Shown: one piece after another, positions 24,078-38,300 of the stretch | Layout of the letters: every line of letters begins with the position of its first letter | Numbering within the stretch: position 1 is the stretch's first letter | Source of the DNA: Cyanoderma ruficeps | Taxonomy: Eukaryota; Chordata; Aves; Passeriformes; Timaliidae | Assembly: GCA_008694505.1 (NCBI GenBank) | Contig: VZDJ01000174.1 | Span: forward strand, 4,323,408-4,387,407 | Length of the DNA stretch: 64,000 nucleotides | Reading direction: 5' to 3' | Program-made: the position numbers and the translations under genes | The notes under the pieces: generated by a model | What the model was told of the DNA's origin: nothing | Seen by the model: only the letters and a program-made list of their open reading frames with translations | Databases searched by the model: none

Positions 24078-24150
24078 TAGAATCTCAGGATAGTTTGGGT
24101 TGGAAAGGATCTTAAAGCTCATCTCGTTCCAGCCCTCCTGCTAGGGGCAT
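24078..24150 (-). mobile_element. CR1 fragment, 3' end only
   Basis: It reads TAGAATCTCAGGATAGTTTG, GGTTGGAAAGGATCTTAAAG and CTCATCTCGTTCCAGCCC, the reverse of the CR1 3' end; about 70 bp. Confidence 0.8.
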
Positions 24151-25185
24151 ATATTTTTGTTTTGGAACCACTCGAGTGGACAGATTTGTGTTGTTCTGGT
24201 GATACGCAGCTCATTTGTTGATTTTTTTCCTCCTAACTCCAAATCCAAGCGGTTTGTATGCGCACGGAGAGACGCGGAGTGCTGCTTCTGGGTGGAAATA
24301 GCTGGTCCAAAAGATCACGTGGAGGTCAGTTCCCTGAATTTGCACGGAGTTCTGCGCTCGGATTTGGGAGGGAGCAGCACTGGGATTCTGGACGGGTGAA
24401 GCTAATCAGTGAAATCCCAGAATTTCCTGTGTGGGGCTGCGCGGAGCCGGGTGGAAAGCTTCTCCTTCCTGAGCCTGCCTGCAGCATTGTTGCTGTTCTT
24501 GCCTTTCTCCCGTCTGGAGGTGGGAGATTAATCCCGTGGATTCAGGTATTGACTTGACTTCTATTTCTGCGGCGTAATCCGGGTGATTCCGATTTGTGCG
24601 TGGGGAAAGGGATTAGGGGAAATCACACTTGGCAGATGAGGGAGCTCTTCTGTGCCATCAGGAGATATTGTAACCTTTGATTATACCTGCGGGTCTGGTA
24701 ATAGAGCTCAGGCTCTTTGGGGTTTGGTGAAAGAATTCCATTCAAGATCAAATATTGCTCGTGATAAATTACCGGGATCACATTAAAGGAGCTGCAGCAA
24801 ACAGAAATTGATGTTTTGTCCAAACTGGTGCTTTGCTCCAGGGTGGTAATTGCAGGCAATTTTCCCTGTCTGCTGAGGGGTAAACTCTGTTTCCAGGGTA
24901 ACTGGGAAGTTGTTCAGCTGCTTCTGAGGTACTTTTTGCCAGAGCTGAAGGTTGTTGGCATTTTCTTTTCCTCGTCTCTCCTCCACAAACCAGAAGGATT
25001 TGCATCTTTCTAACGACCACATGAAAATGGGAGTTTTCTTTGTTTTCCTGTGACGTTTGCAGGGTGTGGTAGGGAAGCAGACAGTTCTGTGGCAGAAATG
25101 CTAATAAAGTTGCCTGGCAGCTTAATCCAGGTAAAGACTTATTCGAAAAAAAGTCTTTCAAGAATTTATAAACTTTTCCCCTCTC

Positions 25186-25218
25186 TTTTTTTTTTTTTTT
25201 TGNTTTTTTTTTTTTTTT
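25186..25218. repeat. Poly-T run with an undetermined base
   Basis: About 32 T with a G at 25202 and N at 25203. The true length is uncertain. Confidence 0.9.
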
Positions 25219-28026
25219 GGTTAGGATTTTCTTCACGGTGTACTCTGCCTTTTCCTGTAAAAATTATCAAGGATTTTTGTTAGTAAGTAAAGCTGTAAAG
25301 CCTTTGTGCTTCAGAGTAGTTAAGGAGGTTGGAATCCTATTTAAAGAGAGCTTGTAGCCTGTAATTCCCTTTTGATAGGTGTAGAGTTTATTGAAAATGG
25401 GTGTGTAAACTTTTCCTCTGTTACAGACAATGCCCCGGGCTAATTCTAAGCTGAATGTTTCCTTCCCAACCTATAGAAGACACAGAACCAAGTCACTCCG
25501 GAGTGGCACACTATGGAAAGTCCCTAAAAGGAGGCAAAGTCTAGGACTGTTTCCAACTCGAATACTTTGGTTTGTCTTTTTTTTTTTTGCTGTCTCATTT
25601 TATATGTGGCAGTAAAGGACGTGCACAGCCCCAGCCCCAGGGTTGTGCTCACGCTGCAGTTCTGGAGCTGCTGCTCTTATGGCAGGAGAAAGGGCACAGT
25701 ACCCATCTGTGCTCCTCCTCACGCGGCTCTGGCCCGACGAGATAACCCGGGATTCAGAAAATTTCCGTGGCTGATGATGAAGCAGTTTTTCCTTCTGCCA
25801 TACTGAAGCTTCGTGTAGCTGCAGGATTTTTTTATTTATTTATTTATTTTAAATTTTAATTCAATTTTCAGCCATGTGCAGCACCATCACCTTGGGTGTT
25901 AATTGAGCCCCTTGTGTGTGCAGAGCTCCTCTGGCGGTGGCAAGAGGCTTCCCAAATGCCTGGTTTTTACCAAAGGGAAAAAACCCAGTTACAACTTGAA
26001 AATAGGCTTTACTGAAAGCAGGAATTCAGGCTTTGTGTTTCATAAGTTTACCAGTCCTTCCTGCTCCATGTGCTCAAGGTGACATTCAGACCACATATGA
26101 AAGAAGCAAGTCCTGACCAGCAGGTCCCAGGTGGATGGAGAGCTCAGCTATTCCCACTCCTGGGATTCTTTGCACAGCTCTGTGATTTTGCTTGGGTGTT
26201 GCCCTGGACTCTGCTCCATTCAGCACTCATGTTTCTCTGGCTATTAGATAATTTTGAAACCAGTCCTGTCACCTGCCCTCTCTTTGGCACATGTTTGGTT
26301 ACTGCAGAGTGAAAAAGGAGCTCAGTCTCTGTGGTGAGGAATGTGTTATTCTTTCCTCCCTGGTCCTTGCCCTGGAGTTACTCCGTGTTTGATTGTTGCT
26401 CATGGAGCTTCCTCCCTTCTGGCAGGTTTTCCAAGTAACATGAGAATCAAATTGATGTGATTTGTCTGTCCTTGAGTTTGTAAACAGAGATAAGAAAACT
26501 TCCCATAGTCTTGAAAATTCCAGTGTAGTATTGCTTTGTGGGGACAGGACTTGGGATCACATCAAAGAGGATTTCCCTGGGTGTGTCAGTTAGGGACACC
26601 TTACAGTTGTGACTTCCTCTGCTGGCTGCTCGTGTGTTTAAAAATCGTGCTGGTTTCTTATCAGGGAGTTTCATAGATCCAGGTATTTCTCTAAGCCATG
26701 GTGTGTTTTCTCAAATTGATACTCCACAGTTGATAACTTGGCACTGTTCCCTCTCCAGGGGCAGTGTCCTTTGGCAGTGCATTGGTCGTGCTGACTTGTG
26801 TGCTGGGTGGTTAGTGAAAAATTTGTCTAGTAGAAGGGCGTGTCTAAACGCAGATTGGAGTGTTCTGCGTGCATTTATGTGTAATGTCGCTGTTCTTTCC
26901 TTATTTTCAAGATGTTTCTTTTATTGGGATGTTTTCTTACGTGAGGTTTGAAGTCTTTCACTTCCTGAGCTGGGTGAATGTCCATGATGCTGTTGATCAT
27001 AGGGAGGTGAGCAGTGCTGCAGCCTTTCTGCTCATTGATTTTATAAATTTCTTTCTTAGGCTAGGAGCAGCTTGTTCAATTCTCAAGTAGCAGGCAGCAT
27101 TTGGAGAGGAAAGGACCATTCCAGTGAATCGTTTACGGAGCAGGAGATCCTGCTGTGTGCCGTCGGCTGCTTGGAAAAGCGAGACTGAAATAAATGCTCA
27201 ATCCTGCAAGCCCAGGCATGAGGCTTGTGGCGATGCTGTGAGCCCTGTCTGTATCACTGTGTTTGGTGCACAGGGGTGACTGGAACCTGGGAATGTTGCA
27301 ATGTTTTTTAGGTGTGTTTTTAGTTTTGTGTGGAGGAATTGCCCAAAGGCATTGTAGGGCAAAAGCCACAGATTTTTTGCTTTTGCTTCAGAAATCTATT
27401 TAAATGAAGAGTCCCTGGTTGTGGTAGTAGGCTTTGCAGTGTAAACCACTGTGTGGTTGTCTTGAGCTCGCAGCCAAAGAGACTGGAATAATCAGGAGAG
27501 CTGTGGAATTCTCTCCACAGCAACCGGTCTTGAATCCTAATCACGGTCCTCGGAGTGACCACAGGCTTGGTAGGTTTAGCAGCTTAACTGGAAGACTTCA
27601 TGCTTGACAAACTCGAGATGCACCTGCCCTAGGCAGCTGGATGTGCAGACTTTTCCTAAAAATGTCCAGGAATTGGCTGTTGGGTTGCCTGGATACGTGC
27701 TTCCAGTGGGGTGGGACTGCTGATTCCGAGGAGATCTCTTCTTGCTTGGTTAGAAGAAGTGAAGTTGGTTCTCTGTTCTCTTGTCCTTTGTTGACTCTCA
27801 GTGAGATTGAAGGACATACATGAACTTCTGAACTCTCAAGTCATTCTTTTCAAGCTGTGTTCCAGGAATAATTAAAAAATTAACAAGTAACGAAGCCACA
27901 GCAAGTCAATTGCTCTTTGCCTTGGGAGGGTTTTTATAGATGAAGACGACTTTCCATGTCTTGGGTTCTGTTAATTGCCGGAAAAACAAATTCTTATGAA
28001 AACCTGGATATTGAGTGTTGCCAAAA

Positions 28027-28044
28027 CACACTAAATTTAGTGTG
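28027..28044. repeat. Perfect 18-bp palindrome
   Basis: CACACTAAATTTAGTGTG equals its own reverse complement. It lies in the KIAA1671 first intron. Confidence 0.9.
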
Positions 28045-28891
28045 GTGACTGTTCTATCTGTTTTCAGCTATTGCTTAAAAAAACACCCATAATATTTCCC
28101 TTTTATTCTCGTAATTGGTGTGACCTGAACATCTGATCACAGAAGGATATTTAAGTTTCCTGGGTGATGATTTTCCTCAGGCCTAGGCTTAAAGAATTCA
28201 CTCTTAAAATTAAGCTGTTTATGGGATCCTACTTTATCTTTAGGTTCTTTTCTCAAATCAAGGAGATTTATTTTCTTGGTTCCTGCTGTCTTTGGTTTGT
28301 TCTGGGAATATGTAATGCTGGAACTTCTGCAAACAAAGAAGCTTTCAAACAGCTTGGGGATATTTTTCAGTGCATCTGTGTAAATAGGAGATCATTAATA
28401 CATATTTTTGCAGTTCCTGAATGCCTTACATTGAGACAATGGGAGTTGAGTTTTCTTTTTATGCTGTTCATCTCTCCGAGACACACTTGAGGAGAGGAAA
28501 TGAATGTTTTCTGAGGGTTGTGTGATTGTGGTGATGCAGTTTGAGCAGTCCAGGGCACAGAGGGTTATTATCCAAAACACTGCTTGTTTGTGGTTGAGTC
28601 ATGTCCAATGAGCACATACTTAAACGCTGGGGGTGGGGGGATCTGGGCTCCTCTTAAGCCATTTACAGAGCTGTTCATTAAAAGTTCTTATCAGAATTAA
28701 GTGCCAAACCTTCTAGTTTTGTGCTAGAGTAAAGCCTCTGCTAGCCTGAAAGGAGATAGCTGGTCTTGCAGCAGTGTGAGAACTGAAAGCTTTTTACTAT
28801 TGTAGTAATTACGAGTCAGGGTGGTCATTAGGCTGGTGTAACAGCAGGAAAAGATAACAATTCATTTGCTGGAGGTTTGGTATCTCCCCAG

Positions 28892-29250
28892 TTTTCACTT
28901 GGAGGGAAGAGGCCTGTGCGCTCCAGCAGCTCCTCCAAAGAGCCGCAGCACGGGCAGCTTTGGAGTAAGGCTTGTCTTACTGTTCAATGGGCTTTAATCT
29001 GGGGAGGGAGGAGATCTGAGCCTTGTTTCCAGGTCAAAACACCCCTTTCATTTGGTTGGGGGCTGGGAATTGCCAGGAGCCGAGTGGGCTGTTAACTCCG
29101 GCTCCGGGCTTGACCCAGTTGCTGCGCAGAGCTCCGGGAAGCGCCTGTGCTCCAAACGGGCAATTCCAGCTCGGCTGCAGGGGCAGCGCTTGGGAGCCGA
29201 GGAGAGGGATGGCAAAGACAGAAGGAAAAGATGGTAGCTGCGTTCTGTTT
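28892..29250 (+). promoter_or_regulatory. KIAA1671: Small CpG-rich patch with splice-like sites, possible alternative first exon
   Basis: About 130 bp at 29090-29220 hold some nine CpGs against a poor background. Just upstream, 28892-28962 has a TCTCCCCAG acceptor-like and a GTAAGG donor-like border. ATGGCAAAGACA at 29209 is followed by a GTAGCT donor-like site. No frame links to KIAA1671 can be shown. Confidence 0.3.
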
Positions 29251-30221
29251 GAGTCTAAACTGCGTGCATTGGGGAGGAGGTGAAGAAGGGGTGATGCTTG
29301 ACCTGTACTTCGTTAGTTTTCCTTTGATTCTGGTAGTTACATTTTACCCTTCATAGTTTCCATGGGTAGGAAGTGCCTGTGTTTTAGTGAAATGCATGAA
29401 ATTAGGAGGATTTGTGTGAGCTTTTAGTGCTGCAACAGTGTTGCCATACACAGCAGCCTCTTCTGTTTATATTTTCGTAGTGACTGTTTTTGTAATCACA
29501 GTATTGGTTAAATATGTGCTTTTGGTGCCTTTCAACAAGTGATGTTAATAAATGTCAAGTTATAAAACTGGTTATTCCAGCTGTTGTAAAACGAGGACCA
29601 TCATTATTTTACAGTGTTGGTGAGACTTTGAAAGGCACGAACAGGAGCAGAATTTTAAGTCTGTCTTTATTTTGCTCTTTTAATGAGCTCAACCTTCAGC
29701 CCATGCTAGGCTTGGCTGTCTCAGTGCAGCTGTAGCACCGGCGGCTCCTTGCAGGGAGGGAGTTGTGCCAACATTTAGGAGGGATGTTTATCTGCTGGGA
29801 GTATGTTCAACCATACAAGGCTTTCCATGGACAAAGCTGCCTCATCCAGAACGAGCCCAGCAAAGCTAGGATGTGTTTTAAACAGAGTTGGAATTTCTGG
29901 CCACTGTAACCGTTTGATATTTCATGAGAACACTGGGAATTCTTCATTGACCCAAACGAGCACAACAGGCCTTTCTGCTGAAGCTGAGCAGCACGGCTGG
30001 CTCGCTCCCTAACTGAGGGACCTTACAGAAATGTCACTGTTGTTATTGTTGTCAAACAGTGTCTTACTGTATTGGCACTATTGAATGTCAAATATTAGTG
30101 TAATCTGTCATTAGAATGTTTTCAGCACCATGATGGCTGCAGTGTTATCTAAATACCGTCCTGTTCCTGCTGTAAACATGATGCACTGTGGGTTTTTTGA
30201 ATATTTGAGCAGCAGTAACAG

Positions 30222-30383
30222 TTGTGTCCAAGAGAAGCTGTGGCTCCTCTCATCCTTGAAAGTGTTCAAGGCCAGGGTGGACAGGGCTTGGAGCAACCTG
30301 GTTTGTGGAAGGTGTCCCTGCCCATGGCAGGGGATGGGATGAGATGAGCTTTAAGGTCCCTTCTAACACTTCTGTTCTTCTAT
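30222..30383 (+). mobile_element. CR1 fragment, + orientation
   Basis: It contains GTGTTCAAGGCCAGGGTGGA, CAGGGCTTGGAGCAACCTGG, GGAAGGTGTCCCTGCCCATG and AGCTTTAAGGTCCCTTCTAA. Confidence 0.9.
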
Positions 30384-33300
30384 AATAGATGTATTCATTT
30401 ATCCAAGTAATATGAAGCATTTCTAAAACATATGGATGTATCATAATTCTTACAAGTCATCATAATGTTCAGTTAATGTTCTTCGCAAAACGAGTATTTA
30501 AAAAAATAATTAAATCACTGCAGCTCTGTGGCTGCTGTCTGCGAAGAAGAATTAAATGAATCACTGTGATTACAGCAGAGTTTCCAGTATAATTTCAGGT
30601 CTTTGTTACTCTCCTGATGGCTTTAGTCACTATTCCTGTGTGGATGTGCGAGGCTGCTGGAGAGGTTTCCACGTGTGTGACCAGCTCTCACTTGACAGGG
30701 CAGTGATGTTTCCTCACCTCCCTCCTCAAGTGGGTGAATCACAGCGCCCATCGGAAACGCTCATCAATAGTTCCAGGTCAGCATTTCAAGAAGGTCAGGG
30801 AGGCTGCTTTCTGCCTCGTGAGCATTATGCTAATTCAGTCGTTAAACGTATTGGAATTGTGCTTCCTTTTGCTTCTGCAGTGCTTGCAGATTCCATGGGA
30901 GCCTTTTCCCTGCGCTCGGAGCAGAGAGGGTTAGTTTTGGGCAGGGAGAGGTTTTCTTGTAGCCTGTGTTGTAGTCACACACAGGAAATGTGTCTGTAGA
31001 GCTCGGTGTGAATCTGTTCTTCCTGTGAAATATTTGCTTGAATAGTTTCACTGTCATGTTGGTGCTCATGCATGAGGAGGAGGTCGAAGGATATGATGGA
31101 GAGGCTGAAGCCTTTAGATGAAACACATATTTTCCTCTTCCAAAAGCACTTCACTGAAGCACCTGTGTAACTTAGGCTCCAATACTGACACCTCTGATGA
31201 ACAATACTGTGCCTTTTCTCTTTTATTTATTCTTAAATTCTGGGAATGTATTTTAGTATTACTTCCACACCAGCACATGTAGAATCTTCAGAGATTTTTT
31301 GTGCTGTGTGTGATATAAAGTAATAATCACACTGTCTTTGTTGATATTGGACTGTTGCACACAATGTAGAAAGCAATTAATCTGGAATCCAGGTTTTTTA
31401 TACTGTAGATTTATGGCTGGCCAAGATGGTGTTTTCACAAGCTTGGCTCTGTAGGGAGCAGGTTCATACATTTTTCAAATTGTCTGCAAAATTCTTGTTT
31501 CATTTCCATTCAGTTAATTTTATTTTTAATTTAACAGCTTTTATGCCACATTTGCACGCTTCAAAAATGCTGAAAATGGTTACTTTAAGGTTAAAGCTTT
31601 TTCCATCTTTGTTCACCTTGACTCTAGAAGTGGTTGTGCTCTCTTCTCTGTCATGTCTTGTCTAATAATCCTGGAAAACTGAGCTCTCAGAGCCCGGGGT
31701 TGGAGCTGCTCACAGAGTCAGCACCACAGCTCATCTGCAAACAGTGCCCCTGGCTGATCCGATGGTTCTGCTCCCACTCACATCTGGACAGAAGGCTGGA
31801 GTGAAAAACTTGTTAAGGCATGAGTGTATATTTTAAAATATATAATTAACAGAAGGTTGTTTATAACTGTTTAACCAATGTGCAAGACAGTGTTTGTAGT
31901 AGGTTGGACTGGCTTTTATTAGACTTCAGAATCTGTGGCGTTTATCACTTCACTGCAGAGCAAACAGGCCACACACTGCCTGAGCACTAGGCAGGTTTGG
32001 TCAGGCAGAGCTCTTCCATCCTGCCTGTCTGCTTTTTGTAAATCCTGATTTTTGATTACTTTGGTTCTTGAACTTGGTGACTTTGGGGAGGAGAACTCAT
32101 CAGGCTGACCGGGGCAGTTCCTGGGCAGAGTTTGTGTTCGGTAGTTCACACGGACCTTTTGTCCGTGGTTTGCTGGTTGATTCATGTGCGGTGAAACAAA
32201 ATTAAAAAGTTGCCCAATCTTCTTCACTGAGCGGGTGTCTCCTGCTGGCTCATCAGGTCTCAAAGCTGCAGATTACTAAAAAATGAAAAGAAATTAGATT
32301 TTGTGCCTAAGTCACTTCTGAAGCATCCTGCACCAGATGCTGTCTCATGGAAGATGTTGGGACGTGTGGATCTTTAATTTCCTTTCCATTTTTGCCACTT
32401 CGCATTCAGTTGCTTGGATTGGCGTGGCTCCTGTTGTGTAACTGATTTGGCTGAGGTGGGATTCCTCCTGCAGAAATTCTGGATGCAGTGCCAGTTACCT
32501 GTTTTTATGACAACTTTATTCCACCCTTTGAACTTGCAGATCTGTAACAGGAAGGCCAGCGAGGGAGTTGGCTCAGCAGATTTCTCAGTAGCTGCAGGAC
32601 TTGCTGTGCCTCTTGAGGCTGATGAATGTCTCGTGCCTTCCAGAGGCCTCCAGTGGTGTTAACAGTGATCACAGTGGGATCAGTGGGTTATGCTTCACTG
32701 TGGGGCTGTGTGGGAACAGGCATGAACAGGGGTGGGGAGCTGGGAGAACTCTGCGTATCCTGGTTTTCTTTTGAGTCAGAGTTCAGTCCAAGGATCCTTC
32801 TTTGTATTAACTTCAGAAAGGTGTTTCTAAATTCACGGTGAGATCATTCTCAAGTTACTAAATCCCTTCCTTGGGTATGCCCTGAGAAACTGGGATCAGG
32901 TGCCAGGGCTGCTGTAATTGTGGTGTGAGTGTGGCTGGTTGGGGGTGATTTGAGGGAAGCTTCATGGTCTGGCTGCTCATGGGCAAGTGAGTGCTCGTGC
33001 TGAGGTGCTCAGATCTGGTGAGAGCAAACCTGTGATCTTTCACTCCTCCTGGTTTTTGTGAGCTGCAGAATATGCCTGTGTCATCTATTTATTATTACCC
33101 TGCCTTAAAATGTGGGTGATCTCTACACTGAACCATGAGTTTCAAGTGCTGTCGTGTTATTCTTCTGTCTTCATTTTGATGTGTTAAAATGCCTCTCTGC
33201 TCTCTGTGCTTAAAACTTCCCAGAAAGTGAAAAAGCCTCCAGGGTTCACTTATGGTTAAAAATGCCCTTCTGTGCCAAAGCTGTGAGTGTGGTTTGAGCA

Positions 33301-35204
33301 CCTCTGGGGTTTCCTGTGCCCTCCTGTTCATGTGCTGGGTGTGAGGATGTTCCACACAAGTGCTTTGTGCACATCCAGGCGCTCCCAGATTCCCAGTGCC
33401 ACCATTTGGATTTCAGAGCTGGTTTTTCCCACTTCAGCTATTTCATTTTTTTTTTCACCCCCTTCAATAAATACATTAATGTTTTTGGCGGCTGCACTGT
33501 TGTCTTATAATTAATAGGCATTTTTTTTCCCTTTCTGTGCTTTCTCAAGCGTGTAGGGAGGTGAAGGGGATTGTTTTGTACTCACAAAGCTTCTAGATAG
33601 TGTACGTGTTATCAATAATTCATGACAGGCCTTGATTTTGCTGAATAACGTTGTGTTTCTGAAGAACAAGGCAGTGTACAATGCATGTGCGGGCTTGTTG
33701 CTGTCAGAGTTCTTGGCTTAAACATCCTTTTGTTCAGAAACGGGGAGAAATGCAGTGTCACTGCTCTGGCTCCTCACAGTCACACACGGCCCCTCTGTGC
33801 TCTGTTCCATTCGTGGGGCTTTGGGGGAAGAGGAAGCTCCTTTGTGGATTGCTGGTTACAATGCCCTGCTCACAGGCAACCAAAGGAACACTTGTACAAG
33901 CCGGCAATACCCAGCCAGTGGTTCTGAGGTGGGCATTTGCATTAATGGGGGGGAGAAAACTCATTTCCTGTATATGTGAGAAGCCAGATGGGCCCACTGA
34001 AGGAAAAAGAGGAGCCTTATCATCAAGGCAGCAGCAGCAGCTCCTCTGGCACAACGTCAGACATTGTTGACAGAGCAGGTTTGTTCTGGGTGTGCAGCTC
34101 AGGGCAGTTTATTGATGGCTGGCAGGAGGCAGCACCATATCCTGACTTAATGCCAGGTTCAGTACACAAGGAAGAGATCAAAGAGCTGTTGGAACGCTGG
34201 GAACAACCTGAGAGGCAAAAAGATTCATGTTTCAGTATGTTTCAGTGTTGTAGAGCAGAGGGTGACATAAGGGGTTTTAGCCCAGGGGATGATAAATGCC
34301 ACCAAGTATTTGACTTTTATAACAATATTTTATTTGACTCAGAACAGATCCACTCATCTCCCCTTAGTCCAATGCTTTTTTCACTATTTATGAGATGGGA
34401 TTGGAAATCAGGGTCGTGTCCGTTTGATCTGAATGAGTTTTAATGACTCCATCATTATTCTGAAAGGCATAACTGGAGTAAAATTAATCCAGTTTAATAG
34501 TGTTAATAATTTTCTGTTCAAAGTTGGGTCATCTTTTCTGTGAAGTGCTTGAATTGCTGCTGTAGAGCTTGGGATGGAGGAGCTGCCTGGGAGATGGAGT
34601 TGTGTTGTTTATTAATGCCAGCTCTGCCAGTCTTTTGTCACAAAGCTTGTCTCTTGCAGCAGTACCAGGGAGATCTCCTTGTCTCCAGCTCGCTACCACC
34701 ATGCTGTGGTTTTGCAGGCTTCATCTCCAGGGCAGAGGTTGCTATGACTCAGAGGAACAGGGTTTGAAATTGTTCATTTGTACATGGAACAGAATCATCT
34801 GTTCCTGAGCCACCTGGTCCAACCCCCTGTTTATCAGTGTCTTTCTCCCATGAAGCTGCAGCCCATTTCTAGAGCAGTGCCTGGTACGAGTATTTTGGGC
34901 TCGAGTGTATTTGCTTGTTGACTGGACTCGATTACATGCTTATGCTCTGACTAATCAAATATCTGAAAGGTGGAATGATGGACTGAATGGAGAAATTGCT
35001 GCAACACAGTATTGGCTCTCTGTTTTGACAGAAAATGTGTCATTAGCAGCCAAATCAAAAGCTGTTGAACTCAGAGCTTTTTGCATATGATTTTTTTAAG
35101 ATCACAAGTGGCAAACCAGCCATCCGAGAAGAAAGACTTCAGATGGCAGAGCTGTGAGAGCTGAAGCAGTACATAAATATTTGTATCAAGAATGTGCAGT
35201 GGCA

Positions 35205-35362
35205 GTTTTCCCCAGATCGCCCAGAGAGGTTGTGGAGTCTCCCTCAGTGGAGTTACTCCAGAACTGTGCCATGTGCTCTGGGATGACCCTGCTTGAGCAG
35301 GAAGATGGGACCAGGTGACCCTCTGTGGTCCCTTCCAGCCTGAGCCAGTCTGTGATCGTGTG
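35205..35362 (+). mobile_element. CR1 fragment, + orientation, diverged subfamily
   Basis: It has GAGAGGTTGTGGAGTCTCCC, GGGATGACCCTGCTTGAGCA, GGTGACCCTCTGTGGTCCCT and TCCAGCCTGAGCCAGTCTGT, typical of an older CR1 3' end. Confidence 0.8.
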
Positions 35363-38300
35363 ATTTCTTTTTGTCCAGGTGAAAGCTTAGGAGCAGCGTA
35401 ATCTATTGCAGCATCTCGGCTCTGGGTGTTTTATCAGTAGCTGCCACGTGCTCTTTGTGAATGAGTCTTTGCAGCTTCCAAATGTGTCTGTCAGGAAAAG
35501 TACAGGTATAAAAATAATGCACTGTAAACCTGCTTTCTTGTTTTTGCAGAAGCGAGGGAATGTTAATTCTTAGCCCTCGGGTACACATTAGTCACCATAG
35601 CTATGTATACACAGATATAATTTTTAATGTCGTGATTTTTGATGGGTCTTCTATCCCATCACTGTGTTTCCTTTGTCCTTCAGTTTTGTGGGTTCAGGTT
35701 TACTCCAGATGGTTAAACTGTTGAAGTGATCTCTCGGTGTGTTCAAGGTCATGCTCCAAGGCCAGTAGCCTCAAGTTTTCTGAAAGTCTGGATGAAACCA
35801 CTTTTTTTTTTTCTCTCCATATGGCAATACCTTAATTAATTTTTCCGCACTCAGATGAGTGTATAAAGGCTCAGTATTTATAAACTCGTCCTGGTGACCC
35901 CACGTCAATCACAGGACAGCTCGAGCTGGTTGTACTTTCTGAAGGTGGTTTACTGTGCCAGGCCACAAATGCGTTTTCCAGCGCTGGAAATCCTGTTAGA
36001 ATTTGAGGAGGCAGATCAGAGGATTAGGGGCTTTGTCCTTCTGACACAAAAGCACCTGCTGTGCATGAAGGCAAGCAGGAAATGTCTTCTCACCTCGTGC
36101 TATTTCTGTGTTACAGTGACCTTCGGAGGCTGGGTTTGTGTGAAAAGATCTGTCCCCTGATTCCTGCCTGGGGGGCACAGGGCCATGGGTCAGCTTTATT
36201 TCTGAAGGCTTCAAAGTGCTGTGGAGGCACTTGCCTATTTTTGTAACAAGTAGGTGGATTTTTTCAATAAACCAAAGCCCACGGATCTGCTTCACTCAAT
36301 CCTTTGACTTGAATTCCTCAGCAGGTCGGCCAAGCTCTGTCTCCCACGGGAGTGCTGCACCTCCTGAGCTTCACATGAGCTTTGGTGTCCCCACACTGGC
36401 TGCCAGGCTTAGCAAGGTGCTGTCCTGCAGGGCCGTTTTAACTATTTTAACTGCACCTTTGCTCATCAAAGCGTTCCAATGTCAATGTCCAAGTAGCTTC
36501 CACCACTGTTTTGGGAGGAAACTGTCCCAATTATATCCCTGATGCTTTGAAAGCATTTGCAGCAGCTGGTGGCTCTGAAGGCAGCAAACAAAACAAAATT
36601 CAGTGGTGATATCCATGTCCTGTCGGCTCTGAGATCAGTTGTCCTTTGTCTTCCCTTTCTGCCAAGAGGACAAGAAATATGCACAGTTACAGTAAATATT
36701 TCCAGGTGTGGGTGGTCTCTAAGCTGCTTTTACTGCTGAAACATGGTACCGAGCGGGGTGTTGTGTAGGGGAGTATCAAATGGAAGAATGCCAAAGTTGT
36801 TTTTCAAGCCCATATTTCTGTCTGTGCTGCAGCTGGCTCATCCATCTCCTTACACTCCTTCAGCTGTGTCCATGGTTTGCCTGCCAAATAAGAGCATTCC
36901 CACCCAAAGCTGGAGCCTCTGGAGAAACACAGCCTTGCCTCCGTTCCGGGGGCTTTGGAAAGCGCTGCCTGCTCGAGGTCAGAGGGATCAGTAGCTGCTT
37001 GATGTATTTCTGAAACTATAATGAGCCAAATTTCACCTTTTTAAAGCAAGGTCATGGAGATCGTACACTCAAAGGACACATAAATAAATTAGTTTTTGAT
37101 TAATTCCATTATATTCAGGATGTGTAGCATAAGATATGAAAAAGAGACTCATAGATGTTACTCATTCCTTCAGAATCTGTGCAGAAAAACTTAGCTCTAG
37201 CCAAAATTTATTTTAAATATAGTTAAAAGTGAAGTTAAGCTTCCTTCAGCAAGAAGGCTGTGTTAAAATTAACCAGCAGGAAGTTTCATGATGATTCTGA
37301 AAAGGTTTGAGGAGAAATTTGCCGAGTTACAAATTCAAGTGCCCACCCTCTGCTGTGTCCAGGACGTGACCCTGTTGACCTTTGGGAGCTGCAGATAAGA
37401 ATAAAGTCCTCCCTAAAACAACCAAACATCTTCCTGGAAGAGCCTTAATTTGACTTTTTTCTTTTTTCATTTCCACAGTCCGTTTTTCTTGCTTGTGGCC
37501 AAACCTGATCATTAATATTTCATCTGGCACGCAATGCAGTTGTTTCTGGAATGTCTTTTTTTTTCCTGCTAAACTGCATGGGGAGGTCGTTTGCAGGTCT
37601 TGTTTGTGGTTTAAAAGCATTTGCAAGGATGAAACCTGAAAGAACATTAACAGGAGTTGAAGCTGACCACAAAAGCAGAGGTTTGATGAGAGAAGCAAAC
37701 AGAACAGCACTCTGAGGCCTACTGGGAATACCCACCTTCTGCACAAACACACTTTTAGCCTCCTTTAGCCTTGTCCCATAATTAATGCTGTTCTGCAGAA
37801 TGTCATCCTCAGTTGGCAGAAATCAGGATTTTGCTTTTATTCCCTATTTCAACTGCCAAAAGAATTGGACTTTCTGAAAATACCCACCCACTGATGAGCT
37901 GGGTGGAATCTCTCGTGTGGAATGCTGGAAGTAAAAGATGATTCACCCAGGACGGTGAGGATATTCAGCTTCTGGTACCAAAAAAACGGTGATTCACCAA
38001 CATTTAATGTAATTTTCCTGTGGTTGGGGGTTTTTTTCTACCTGAGACTCAAGGCTTCCAAAACAAATCAGGCCTTCTGTGAAACTGGGAAGAGAGTTTC
38101 CTCTGAAACTGTCAATGAGAGGGTTGGGGAGAAGGAAATTGTGGGAGATTTGGGGTGTAATGAGGCAGTTGTGCAGGTCAGAGGAAATGCCAAGCGTGCT
38201 CTGTCAGTCCCTGTGCTCTTGAGGGATCTCTTGAGTAGAACATGATGTACAAAGAGGAAAATCTCCAACCAAGACCTGGCTTGGACAACGTTGATCTTGA

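Noticed and set aside
33976..34443. 155-codon + strand open frame in the KIAA1671 intron
   Set aside because: Longer than most chance frames here, but no recognisable domain, promoter or splice context, and the start is not in a clear setting. A homology search would settle it.
34788..34860. CR1-like phrase (ACAGAATCATCTGTTCCTGAG)
   Set aside because: Too short and diverged from CR1 tails to call.
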